Shown in pieces: positions 22,753-32,948 of a stretch of 64,000 bases of DNA. Source of the DNA: Symmetrospora coprosmae (lineage: Eukaryota; Basidiomycota; Cystobasidiomycetes; Symmetrosporaceae); NCBI GenBank assembly GCA_008802785.1, contig VUYT01000002.1, positions 496,001 through 560,000 of the forward strand, given 5' to 3'. Under the pieces are notes generated by a model, which searched no databases, was not told the DNA's origin, and saw only the letters and a list, made by a program, of their open reading frames with translations. Position 1 is the first letter of the stretch. Every line of letters starts with the position of its first letter. The position numbers and the translations under genes are program-made.

Positions 22753-24713
22753 ATGCAGGCCATACGCGACATGTTCCAGTCGTACTCGACCTCGGGCGCG
22801 CTCAGCGCCTCGAGTTACAGGGACGGCCCGCTCGACCTCCACGCTCACATTGCGCGTGGCATTGCCCAGCTTCCCAAAGCGTACCAGCCGCCGGTGGAGT
22901 GGTACAGATGGTCTGCAGGGCAGAGCCCGCTGAGCACGAGTGAGTTTACTAGTAGCCGCTGCTGCTGCTGCTGCAGCAACTACGGGGCGGAAGATGGGAG
23001 GTGCTGCTGCTTCTTCTAGTCAGTCGTCGCGTGAGGCGCGAGCGCGAGCGCGCAGGGCAGGAGGAGCAGACGCAGGCAGACGGGGAGAATTTCCTCCTGC
23101 AGAGGGAAAAAGGGCACGCTGCATCGATGAGGGAGGCAGCAGCGAGCATCGCAAGGCAAGCAGGAGCTGCGCATGCTGTGCAGGTGCCCGAATTGTCGAC
23201 GTCGCGTGTGCTGGCCGGCCTGTAGACGCTGGCATAGTCGCCAGTCGGTCGCACAAGGAAGGGAAGGCCCGAGGAGCACAACAAGCGCGTCCGTCCTGCG
23301 CGAGCTTGGGGGATATGGACAGCAAGGAGGGATCAGCAACAGCAGCAGGAGCATCAGCAGTCTCCGCCCCCGCCTCAAGACCCGCGCAATGGCTCGACAG
23401 TCGCTGATCGCTCCGTCAACTCCGCCCCCATGCAGCCTCGTCCGTCGCCCTCGCCGTCGTCCTCTACCTATCCACCGTATTTGGCGGCAGGGAGCTCATG
23501 AAGGGCAGGAAGCCATACAGTGGGTGCTGATGTCGGGCCTGGGGGTATTCCTGTCCAGCCTGCTGATGCCGAATCCACCCAACCGCAGAGCTCGCGACCC
23601 TCTTCCAGATCCACAACCTCCTGCTCTCGAGCGGATCTGCGCTCCTGCTAGTCCTCATGCTTTTGGAGGTGGGGGGAACACGTTGTTCCTCGACGTGGAC
23701 TTCGACCCGCTGAACGCGTCTCTCCACCGCCCGTAGATTGTCCCCGTCGTTTGGAAGCACGGCTTCTTCTACGCCATCTGCAACAACAAGAGCTGGACAC
23801 CCCGCCTCGAGACGTACTACATCATCAACTACCTCTTCAAGTACTGGGAGCTAGCAGACACAATGTTTCTCGTCGTGAAAAAGAAGCCGCTCGGTGGGTT
23901 GAGCGAGGACTACGTAGCGCGGGCGAGCAGTCCAGGCCGCAAGTTCGGTGGGATCTGCTCGCCCATCGCTTCTGCGGCCCATAGAGACCGTGCGTGGGAG
24001 CGAGGCTGATGTTTTAACCTTGTGCGCACAGCCTTCCTCCACGTCTACCACCACTCAGCAACGGCCGTCCTGTGCTACACGCAGCTCAACGGCGGCACGT
24101 CCATCTCGTGGACGGTGATCACGCTCAACCTCTTCGTCCACGTCATCATGTACTACTACTACTGGGCGACCGCAGCAGGCTACAAGATCTGGTGGAAAAA
24201 GTACGTCACAGTCATGCAGATCACCCAGTTTATCCTCGACCTCGGCCTCGTCTACTTTGGCAGTAGGTCGCCCCGCTTCTTTGTGCTACAATTCCGGGCC
24301 TCAAGCACTGGCTGATCTGATGACGCTGATCACCACACGCAGCCTACTCGCACTTTGCCTACTCGCGCGGATGGAAGCCGTGCGTAGGCGACTGCGCCGG
24401 TTCCGAGTTTGCCGCGCTGCAAGGGTGCGCCATCCTCTCGTCGTACCTCGTCCTCTTCATCATGTTCTACCGCAAGACGTACAAGAAGGCCGGCGACAAG
24501 CTCGCTGCGGGCGGCAAGCTCCGCAACGGCAACGGCGCAGCGGCGGGCGGACGCGCACGGAGCGGGTCCATCGCGCAGGCACAGGACGCGGCAGACAGCA
24601 TCACGGACGCTACTTGCGGACCGGCAGGAGTCGACCTCGCCACGGAGGGCGGAAGTGGGGCCAGCACGCCCATCCCGGTCAAGGCTAGGGCGAATGGCAA
24701 GGCCCGCAAGTAA
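22753..24713 (+). CDS. Fatty-acid elongase (ELO family)
   Basis: Membrane condensing enzyme of the ER that extends fatty acyl-CoA with malonyl-CoA. Six exons (22753-22939, 23436-23519, 23589-23668, 23737-23893, 24032-24262, 24343-24713) give 369 residues in frame. The histidine box FLHVYHH is intact. Other ELO landmarks are [28 protein letters not shown] and the [12 protein letters not shown] helix. Several hydrophobic helices are visible, and the tail is rich in Lys, Gly and Ala, ending NGKARK, a possible ER-retention type signal. The first intron is about 496 bp, far longer than the others. The frame is open upstream of the chosen ATG to 22252; 22753 is preferred because elongases have short N termini. 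Substrate chain length cannot be told from sequence. Confidence 0.92.
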
Positions 24714-25702
24714 GCGGCGCTCGCTACATAGAGCGAGGATTGGCGAAGCGGGACATCAGCAAAAGCTGGCGTGTGGACTGCCGACGGCCTTCACTACTCA
24801 TTAGGCGCAGTGTCACACCTGGTGCCGCACGCTCGATTTTCGCTTCGCCGATATATGATTCATAGTCTCATCTTCGACTACAATCTCTCCGACATTCCCA
24901 TTACACGCTGCACACTTCCGCTCTTCAAAAAAACGTCGATAGCGGACCTCCCCCTCTCATCGCGGGTCTAATATCGCTAGCATACCCCACCTCTTTTCGC
25001 TTTTTTTCGGCATTCGCTCGTCGTTGCTGATACCGTTGGGATGTACTGGAGGTGAAGAGGAAACCTCGTAGTTGGTCATTGATTAATCTGCAAGCAAGCC
25101 TCTTCTTACTCGCAAAGGCCTCCTCGCATTGCTTACCGCTTCTCCCGGACGGGTAGATACAAAATCCTCGAGCCGACGTTGACAGGCCGCTAAGCTGCTA
25201 CTCACAACCTGCTGCTCATCTTGCGGGAAGCGCCGTCCGTGCGGGGGCATAGAGCCGGGCGACAAGATGGCTCCGTACGTAACGACGCGCTCGAAGCGCA
25301 GACGTCATCTCCGGCGCCAAGTCTGCTGAAAGGGATCTACGTCGCTGACCGCCGCGCCGCGTACCACAAGAAACGCAAATAGCAAGACTGACGTCTGCAG
25401 CCGTGTGCGACAACTTGCATAGCTTACAGCGGAGGCAGCCACAAAAATCGAGTCGGGAGGCGGCACGATCCATGCAGCAACGAGGCTTGACTCTGCAAGG
25501 CTCTGGCGAGGTCACAGAGAGAGCCCTCCTCTTCCTCCCGTCCTTCACACATACACAGCCCGATCCTAAACCTCTCTGCCGCTTCCTTTCGACCAGTCAT
25601 CAGCTAGATCTCCAGACACCAGCCCGCACATCACCTAAAGCAATCAGGACCTCCTCTCGTCGCGCTCCGTGCTGAAGAACCGATCGCACGCGAGCGTCCG
25701 CC
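24714..25702. other. Intergenic region
   Basis: About 990 bp between two plus-strand genes. It holds the elongase 3' UTR and the promoter of the next gene. It is more AT-rich near 24870-25080, with a T-run (gctttttttcgg) near 25000. No exon or RNA gene is seen. Confidence 0.4.
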
Positions 25703-26209
25703 ATGAGCAGCCGAAATCCTCCGCTGACCTACGGTAGCAGGCAAAGTCCGGCTCAAGATCCCTACAGGCGCCGAAGGAGCCTCGACAACAGGGGCGGAAA
25801 TGTGCACCAGGCTCAACAACAGTCGGCATCGGTTCGGCACGCTTCGCATGGCGACACCCGTCGGAAGAGGTTTGACGACGGACGCCCCGAGGCCCAAGAT
25901 CCTCACGGACATGAAGGCAGAGATCGGCGACCCGCCCGCAGTCCCGCCCCGGATCCGCAAAGAGAACGCGAGCGCGAGCGGCGCCACTGCGCGCAACGAC
26001 GGACTGGCGCACGCAACGACAACACACCCGGATTTCGCGAGACCATGCGGAACGGCATGGGCTTCCTCGCGGCAGTTGGAGTTGCTACGGCTGGCTTGCT
26101 CACCTGGGACAGATTCAAGAATAAGCACAAGGAGAGGAATCAGGAACCGAGGCGCAGCGAGCGCCGAGATCGTAGCAGTGGTGGACACAGGGATGGACTC
26201 CTTCGCTAG
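25703..26209 (+). CDS. Small single-membrane-span protein, hypothetical
   Basis: Uninterrupted frame of 168 residues. The first 110 are hydrophilic and rich in Arg, Gln, His and Asp (for example RERERERRH). A hydrophobic segment follows (NGMGFLAAVGVATAGLLTW), then a strongly charged tail (DRFKNKHKERNQE, RRSERRDRSS). The order polar, one TM, basic tail suggests a membrane-anchored protein. No family is recognised. Two overlapping frames on other strands or phases are also open here, so coding status rests on the plausible membrane segment and on the ATG lying about 20 bp after a stretch that resembles a 5' leader. Confidence 0.5.
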   Translation: MSSRNPPLTYGSRQSPAQDPYRRRRSLDNRGGNVHQAQQQSASVRHASHGDTRRKRFDDGRPEAQDPHGHEGRDRRPARSPAPDPQRERERERRHCAQRRTGARNDNTPGFRETMRNGMGFLAAVGVATAGLLTWDRFKNKHKERNQEPRRSERRDRSSGGHRDGLLR

Positions 26210-26501
26210 CTCCTAAACGCGGTGTTCTCCTGTGATTTTGCTGCACGACCTGGCTTTGTTCTGCATAGAGTATATATGCAGGGTACATGCCGATAATTGT
26301 AGGGGATCGTTGCCTCCCTTTGCACGCTGCGCGATGGTACAAAGGGATAATCGAGCGGTCAGGCGCCTGGCCGTCAGCGTGAAGCCTGAGCTGCAGGCGG
26401 TCATGCCCTGCTCTAGCATCTAAACACAAGTCTGAAACCGATCTGCATGAGTTTCAGCCGCTGTGCCTCCACCCATTCAACTATCCACAACACATCCCGA
26501 T
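26210..26501. other. Short intergenic region
   Basis: About 290 bp between the small membrane-protein gene and the secreted-protein gene, with an AT-rich patch (agtatatatgcag) at 26269-26281. No coding sequence is seen. Confidence 0.3.
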
Positions 26502-27005
26502 ATGCCCGATGTTCCATCCATCAGCCGGGCTGCGCTTGTTGGGGGCCTCTCGACCCTGCTCCTCGGACAGGCTACGCTTGGCAATCCCGTCATTCAGCGT
26601 GACGATATCGTATTCGCACCCGGGCACTCGTGTACGGCGGAGATGGATGGCAAGTGGTGCGTACCATTCCTTCGGCTCCGCTTGGTCGCGGTTTGCAACT
26701 GAGCTGAAGTAAGTCGCTCTCGTCTGCCACTCAACAGGGCCTGCGGTTCGAGGACGGTAGCCTTTCAGTGCGATGGCATTGCCGGTGTTTGGACTATGCC
26801 ACCTGGACATGACTGCAGAGTGAGTCTGCCTTAAGCCGCGCCTGGCTTCAGCGCTCGCGCCGGGCTGACGCACGCGATGTCCTGCATGTAGACCGAAAGT
26901 CAAGGACAACTTCCGTGCTGCTTCGCTGAAGATGACGGCCTGAATGCATCCTGCGAGGCCAGACAAGGGGACGGTCAATGCCGGGAGTCCACGCCGTTCG
27001 GATAG
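26502..27005 (+). CDS. Small secreted cysteine-rich protein, hypothetical
   Basis: Three exons (26502-26656, 26738-26819, 26892-27005) with GT-AG introns join in frame to 116 residues. The first 30 residues form a signal peptide (ALVGGLSTLLLGQATLG core). The mature part is short and has eight cysteines: HSC, KWACGS, FQCDG, HDCR, LPCC, ASCEA and GQCRE, a number that suits four disulfide bonds. No enzyme motif is visible. Small secreted Cys-rich proteins in plant-associated fungi are often effectors, but others act in cell walls or defence; the family is not recognised here. An upstream GTG would extend the frame by 13 codons, but the ATG gives the better signal peptide. The third-exon acceptor (gcatgtag) decides the C terminus. 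Confidence 0.6.
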
Positions 27006-27223
27006 AGTCAGTCGCAGAGACGGTATGTCCGCGGTGCCTCCTGAAATATGTTATGCAGATGTACCAGAGTCTCCTCGTAGCCACATGTGCATACCGTGGT
27101 GTTTCTTGCTGCATCGGGATCGCGCCGAGATCCGCCGCGAGACTTCTTCGCATCCGGTCAACCGACACACAACCCCATAGCATTGTCGAGCGCTTCCGAA
27201 ACGCTCTGCGCTCGTTGTACACG

Positions 27224-27977
27224 ATGCAGGCTCATCCTCTGATCCCCCCACATATTGCGCCGGGATGCTGGCCGGAAGCGACCGCCGAAGACAAGAAGAA
27301 TGCTCTCGCGAACCTCAAACAGCAGCGAATGATGCAGAGCGGTATGGAGAGTGTCGTAGTGAAAGGCGCCATCTCAGCTGGAGCGGGTACGTGCCTCATT
27401 CGCGCTTCCCGCTTCAGCGATGCTTTCGCAGATTTCGACGGGTCGGGTTGAGGCTGACCATGTCCGTGCCGGAATTGCGTCGACTCTACCAATCTCATCT
27501 GGGGGTTGCGACGACAAGGCTTCGCTTTCGGGCTGGTCCTCAGTCTATTCTCCTTCGGTATGGCGTATGATACACCCTTTGGCACTTCCTTGGACGGCAA
27601 GAAGGTACACTGGAAGACCATCATGAAAAACGGGATGAAGTCGGCCGTCTCGCAAGGCCGCTCCTTTGCCTACATTGGCGCATCGTATGCGGTGGCGGAG
27701 GGCATCATCGAAAGCGTACATCCTTCCCTATCTCACTGGTCGCCGTGCGGCTCACTTGCTGACGGCCTCAATTGTATTCCGGCAGTACCGAGGCAAGCAC
27801 GACATGCAGTCAGCCGTCGGAGGTGGCTTCGTCGCAGGCGCTTTCCTGGCGCGGAGGAACGGCAGCAAGGCCATGCTGTTAGGAGGAGCCGGATTCGCCG
27901 GCTTCTCCTGGGCCATCGAGCACTTCTGGATACAAAAGCCGCCTGCGGACGATGATAACGGGTTCTTCGTTTGCTAG
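27224..27977 (+). CDS. TIM22: Mitochondrial import translocase subunit Tim22
   Basis: Core of the carrier translocase that inserts metabolite carriers into the inner mitochondrial membrane. Exons 27224-27386, 27519-27715 and 27786-27977 give 183 residues. Family landmarks are MQSGMESVVVKGAISAGAG, GFAFGLVLSLFSFGMAYD, the GRSFAYIGASYAVAEGIIE block and the glycine-rich last part AVGGGFVAGAFLARR, GGAGFAGFSWAIE. Four hydrophobic helices are expected and visible. No presequence, as usual for this family. The start is the first ATG before the conserved region. Confidence 0.92.
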
Positions 27978-28387
27978 CGCCGGAGGACTTGCACAGCGAT
28001 CGCTTAGGCTGCACCAGATATATATGCCGTAGTCCGCTTATGTCTGTTGTCTCCATTATGCACTCTCGCTCGTAACATCCCTCTGAAGTGCGCCCTAACT
28101 GCGAACACGTCTGCCGATTCTGTGAGCCGGAAGACTTGTTGTAACCGGGCATGCTTGTCAGCAAGGAGTCCTTGAGCCTTCATGAGCACGGGCATGCCTC
28201 GGAACGTGCTTGTCTGCACTTGATCAGGGTCAGTACAAGCGAGAACAGATCAGTGTCAAGCTCCCAAGCGATCACAGCACACATCCTATTGCTACGAATC
28301 ATCTCACGCTCCTCAACCGCAACCTAGCCTGGTATATACAGTCATGATAAGTGCCTTCGAATCTCCCCAGTTGATCACCTCACTAGC
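27978..28387. other. Convergent intergenic region
   Basis: 410 bp between the stops of TIM22 (+) and the polyol dehydrogenase (-). It should contain both 3' UTRs and terminators. Nothing else is recognised. Confidence 0.35.
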
Positions 28388-30574
28388 CTATTCCTGCGGG
28401 CTCGAGATGATGCACTTGATCGCTGGATGGGACAGCAGATGCACGTCAGCAAGTCGACGGCAGGATGAAGCGATTCAGAGGAAAGACCTACGCGGCTTGC
28501 CATCGTACCCCTTCTGGTCGACCATGGCCTGGAACGCCTCCTTCGCCTGCTTGAACTCGTAGCGGTGCGTGATGAGCGGCTTGAGCGCGATTTTGCCCTG
28601 CGCCACAAGATCAATAGCGAGCTTGTAGACGCCCGCACCGTATCGGAAGGAGCCTAGATGACGAATCGTCCAGGTCAGCAGCACTCGGCAGACCATACCT
28701 GAAGCGCAGCTGCCTACCTTTGAGCGTGACCATCTTTGTCAGGAGCGCCGTGATGCTACAAGACGAGAGACGAACGATACCAGTCAGCAATACGCGGGAT
28801 ACGCGCACAAAGGAAGGAAAGCAGGACTCACGGGATTGGGACGTATTCAGAGCCCATTCCAACCTGCACAAACGTTCCCGCGTCCTTGACGAGGTAAATT
28901 CCGGTGCTGATGCAGACCTCTGCCCCCGTGCAGTCGATGACGACGTCGATGGCCTCCGTGCCCTGGTCCAAGTCGAGGCCAAGCGATTCTGCCATCTCGC
29001 GCGACTGGCGGCGCGCGTACGCCATCTTGCTCTCGTCCTTCTGCGGCGCGGTCGACTTCCAAATGTCCGTAGCGGCGTATGTCTTGGCGAACGCGAGCCG
29101 GTCGTCCTGGATATCAACGGCAATGATGCGGCGCGAGCCGAGTGCCTTGGCCACTGTTCTCACGACAATAGCATACGCTATCCGTCAGCATGCTCCCAAA
29201 TGCTGGGCGTCCATGCGAAGGTTTGCCCACCAGCCATGCATGCGAGTCCAACAGGTCCGGCTCCGAAGATGGCAATGTTCTGGTTTGAATGGAGATCGGC
29301 GACCTTTGCCACAGCCTGTGTAATGCATAGATGTCGGCCGATGTCTGGCGCGATGGAGTCCGGAGAAGCCCGGGAAAGCCAAACGCACCTGAACTCCCAC
29401 AGACAGCGGCTCAAAGATGCATCCTTCCTCAAGGGAAATGTTCTGATCCCGCCGCGGAGTAGCTGTTAGTTAAGAGCGCAAGGTCAAGTATATATAAGTC
29501 GTTTCACTCACGTCCGGCAACTTGTAGCACAGGTCAGAAGCGAGCTTGTACTTTTCGGACCGTGTAGGTCTCGTTTCAGCTCATAGAACTGAGTAAAGGC
29601 GCTCAAAAAATGCCGGACAGCTCACGTAGCCCTGCAGTGTCCCATCGAAGGGAGGCGTCCTGTGAGATCAACGGTATCAGCCGGAACTCTGGCGTCATGT
29701 CACGTCTCGGCCAATCTCGACATGGAGAGTCGACACCCACGCAGCGAAAGCCATCTCCTTGCAAAGCTCGTACTTGCCGTGCTTGCAGATCTCGCATGAC
29801 CTGCACATCTCTCCTGGCTCGAGGCAGACGCGGTCGCCCTTCTTCAGATTCTTGACGTTGGATCCGACGGCGGCGACGCTGGGTCGGAGGAATCAGATGG
29901 AATTGAGCACCAAAGAGCAGCAAGAGGGAGATGTAGAGGGCGCCCGCCTACATTCCGGCAGTCTCGTGGCCGAGGATCATGGGCCTGCGGGAGATGGTGG
30001 CGTTGGGACCGTGCGTCAGCATCGCAAGTGTCATTGAAACTGGCTGCGGCGCAAGTGACAGATGAGCTCGGGAAAGACGCACTCGTTGACGACAAAGTCG
30101 GCAATCCTGCCGTGCTTGAGGTAGTGAACATCGGACCCGCTGTTGTGTTGCGAAGGTGGGGAAAGGATCGTCAGGCCCATGCGCTTTCTGATCGAGACGA
30201 CAAGCAGCAGGAGCAGCAGCAGCAGCAGCGCACCAGATGCCGGTGGCCTTCGGGGCAATGTAGACCCTGTGCCGTCAAGCCGGTTCCGCGGTCAGCCTTG
30301 CGGAGCGCCTGGCGGCGCCTGACGCGTCTGACATGATGCACGCACTCGTCCGGTCCGAGCTTTGAGAAGTCCGGCATAGGTCGCTCCTCGAAGACGACAT
30401 CGTTGATGCCTCGCAGGACGAAAGCAGCTGTTCATGGAAGAGATGGAGAGGAGGGCGATGGTGCTCTGTCAGACGACCGCGCACGGGCAGAAAGGTCGCA
30501 AGCGGACCGGAGGCTTCAGACACACGGTTCGTCTTTGGGAAGTGAGTGGTCTCGGTGACGACGTTGTGGCTCAT
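28388..30574 (-). CDS. Zinc-dependent polyol dehydrogenase (xylitol/sorbitol/arabitol type)
   Basis: Medium-chain dehydrogenase/reductase oxidising a polyol to a ketose with NAD+. At least ten short introns are needed. The coding path starts MSHNVVTETTHFPKTN and goes on through FVLRGINDVVFEERPMP, the catalytic zinc segment GICGSDVHYLKHGRI and GHETAG, the structural zinc lobe (MCRSCEICKHGKYELC, four cysteines), FEPLSVGVQ and the Rossmann GAGPVG. The acidic residue in IIAVDIQDDR after the Rossmann fold points to NAD+ over NADP+. The C terminus is IKCIISSPQE. The sequence fits fungal xylitol dehydrogenase and its L-arabitol and sorbitol relatives about equally; substrate is not decided. Divergent from YOP1. 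Confidence 0.9.
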
Positions 30575-31466
30575 TTTGGGTAATGTGTTCAAGGTATATT
30601 CTTTGTGTGGGCTTCTGTGTAGTAGCAAATGACAGGTGGTACAGGAGAAGAGAGCTGCTGCTTTCTGGGCTGTCGCTCTCAGGAGAGTCGCCGGCTTCGG
30701 CGCTTTCTACGCGGACACCGTGTCCGCGTCCGTCGCCCTATTCCGCCGGCGGAGCATTTAATTTCAGGGCCGTCCTCCGGATCCCATCGCTTGCGCGAGC
30801 ACGGCGCGACGGGGAGCGGGTATACTGGGCGCTGCTCGTGCACGGAGCATATGCATATGAGCATCGCTTCTTTGCAACTGACCTTCCACACTGCGGAAAT
30901 GCGAGAAAGCGCGAACTGTTGCTCAAAGTCCGTCTCCGCATGCGGGACAGGCGGGCTGCAGGCTGTCCCGACGCACAGGCGGAGCTGATGCGTGGAGATG
31001 GCTGTCAAGGCTGCAGGTAGAGAGGGATCCCGGATAGCTGAAGCCTGCTCTCAGCTCCTTGTAGAGTGCAGCTTGTCAAGTGCTGCTGCTGCTGCTGCCG
31101 TGTTCTGCAGGCAGGGATCGTCGGTCAAGGCCACGCGACGAGCTCGAGGTCCTCCCGTCATGATCAGCTCTGTACGATACATGTCGAGCATTGATTCGAA
31201 TGAGGCACAGGCGGTGTAGCACACCCCCTCCTGCTCCTTGCACAAGCATGTAGTAGTTGCAGTCGTCCTCACGGTTGACCGCCGAAAGCGCTCCCATATG
31301 GTCGTCATCATCGTCAGCCAGCTGGCCGGTGCGGTGCGGCCCCTCTGCCCTTCCTCCCGCCCTGCCTGCCCCTGTCGCCCTGCCCCTGTCCCTCAACGTC
31401 CCGCCAATCCGTTAATCCCAGGCTACCTCGACATCCACAACCAACCAACAGCAAGCAAACGCAACC
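30575..31466. promoter_or_regulatory. Divergent promoter region, polyol dehydrogenase and YOP1
   Basis: About 890 bp between two divergent starts, with a short GCT/CAG tract near 31080-31098. No exon is recognised. It must contain both promoters. Confidence 0.4.
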
Positions 31467-32362
31467 ATGTCGGCCCAGGACAAATTCAGATACTACATCT
31501 CTCAGATTGACAAGGAGGTGCGCCCGCTTCTTTGGCCTCGTCCGCGTACGGGCGCACCTGCAGAGGCTGAAGTTTTCCCATCGCTGTCGCTGTCCGCCCC
31601 GTCATCCACCCACCCCCATTGTGCACGTCATCGACTGTCCACCGCCGCGCAGCTGTCCAAGTACCCGACGCTCAACAACATCGAGGCACGCACCAACGTG
31701 CCAAAGGCATACGGCGTCCTCGGCTTCACCACCGTCTTTGCCTCGCTCGTCTTCTTCAACGTCGCCGCAGGCTTCCTCTCGACCCTGCTCGGTTGGGCCC
31801 TCCCCGCCTACTTTTCGCTAAAGGCACTCGAGACGCCGTCCCACGGCGATGACACCCAGTGGCTCACCTACTGGGTCGTCTTTGGCGCCTTCCAGATCGT
31901 AGAGTACTTTGCTGGCGCTATCCTGTACTGGTGAGTTGAGGGCGAGGGCGAGGCGAGGAGGGGGCAGCCAGAACTGCGAGAGCAGGACCGGCAGGACCCG
32001 AAGCTGGAGCTGGAGCGCTCTCGTTGGGCGTCAACCCAAGAGTCGCCGGGAGCTGACACACACGCTGTGAACGCACTCCCCGCAGGTTCCCCCTCTACTA
32101 CACGTTCAAGTGCGCATTCACCGTCTGGCTCATGCTCCCTTCGACCCGGGTGAGTGCTCGCCAATTCAGGCTGTTGATGCCATCGAGCACATCGGAGTAC
32201 AGCAACTGATTCCTCCCTTCCTCTTCGATATGTCCACAGGGTGCCGAGATCATCTACCAGCGGGCCCTGCGACCAGCACTCCACAACAACTCGTACAAGC
32301 CCTCGACCACCACGTCGGCGGCCACTGCCGACCCCACCTCGACCGCCACGACGTCCACCTAA
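31467..32362 (+). CDS. YOP1: YOP1 (REEP/DP1/TB2 family) ER-shaping protein
   Basis: Reticulon-like membrane-curvature protein of tubular ER. Exons 31467-31517, 31653-31930, 32086-32149 and 32240-32362 give 171 residues in frame. The TB2/DP1/HVA22 domain includes VPKAYGVLGF, LGWALPAYFSLKALE, DTQWLTYWVVFGAFQIVEYF and YYTFKCAFTVWLMLP. The N terminus (DKFRYYISQIDKE) and the YPTLNNIE block match the family. The tail is Thr/Ser-rich. The start is the ATG that begins the first conserved block. Confidence 0.94.
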
Positions 32363-32948
32363 AGCATTCGAGGAGTTCGACCGGGATTCCGCGAGTACAT
32401 CTAGCGCTACCCTCTTCCATGATAGTCCCAATCCCAGCCAGTGTCACGTTGACTTCCTAGTGTCTTGTTGACGACGCAACACGAAAAAGAACGATCAGAG
32501 CCTTTCGTCCTCGTAGTACCAGCGAACGATAGACCGAGTCTGGAATAGCCCATATAAACGATCTGCAATGCCTTGACATGTTGCTCCGCGGGGTTTTGCA
32601 CCTTGTGTCGCGCCGCCTGAGGCATCTCCAGCTTTGCTGCTGCACAAGGCAACGGCTGGTGTGTCAACCTACCCCACCCCCGAGGAGACGGAGGCGGAGA
32701 AAGGCACATGGAACACGAAGGTCCTGTGACTGTGCAGAATTCGACCAGTGTGTATTCCTGGCGTTGGCAGATGGAGGGCTGCTATGCCTGTTCAGCAGAA
32801 AGCGGGTTGCCCTGCTTTATCGCTTCCTCTTCTCCCTCTTCCCGACTCTTCCCGCAGACGCCTCGCATCTGACAGATGTACCTGATTTCGAGCGTCGAGC
32901 CAATACAGGCGCCATAGCAGCAAAGAACAACGGGAGAGAGGGGCCACG
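32363..32948. other. Intergenic region
   Basis: 586 bp between YOP1 and arrestin-like copy D, both plus strand. Contains the YOP1 3' UTR and the copy D promoter. No gene or repeat is recognised. Confidence 0.35.

Noticed and set aside
22940-23407. Ala/Ser/Arg-rich open frame after the first elongase exon
   Set aside because: It lies within the first intron; exons on both sides join in frame into the ELO family sequence without it.
30205-30234. CAG/GCA tract as a coding polyglutamine repeat
   Set aside because: It falls inside an intron of the polyol dehydrogenase gene.
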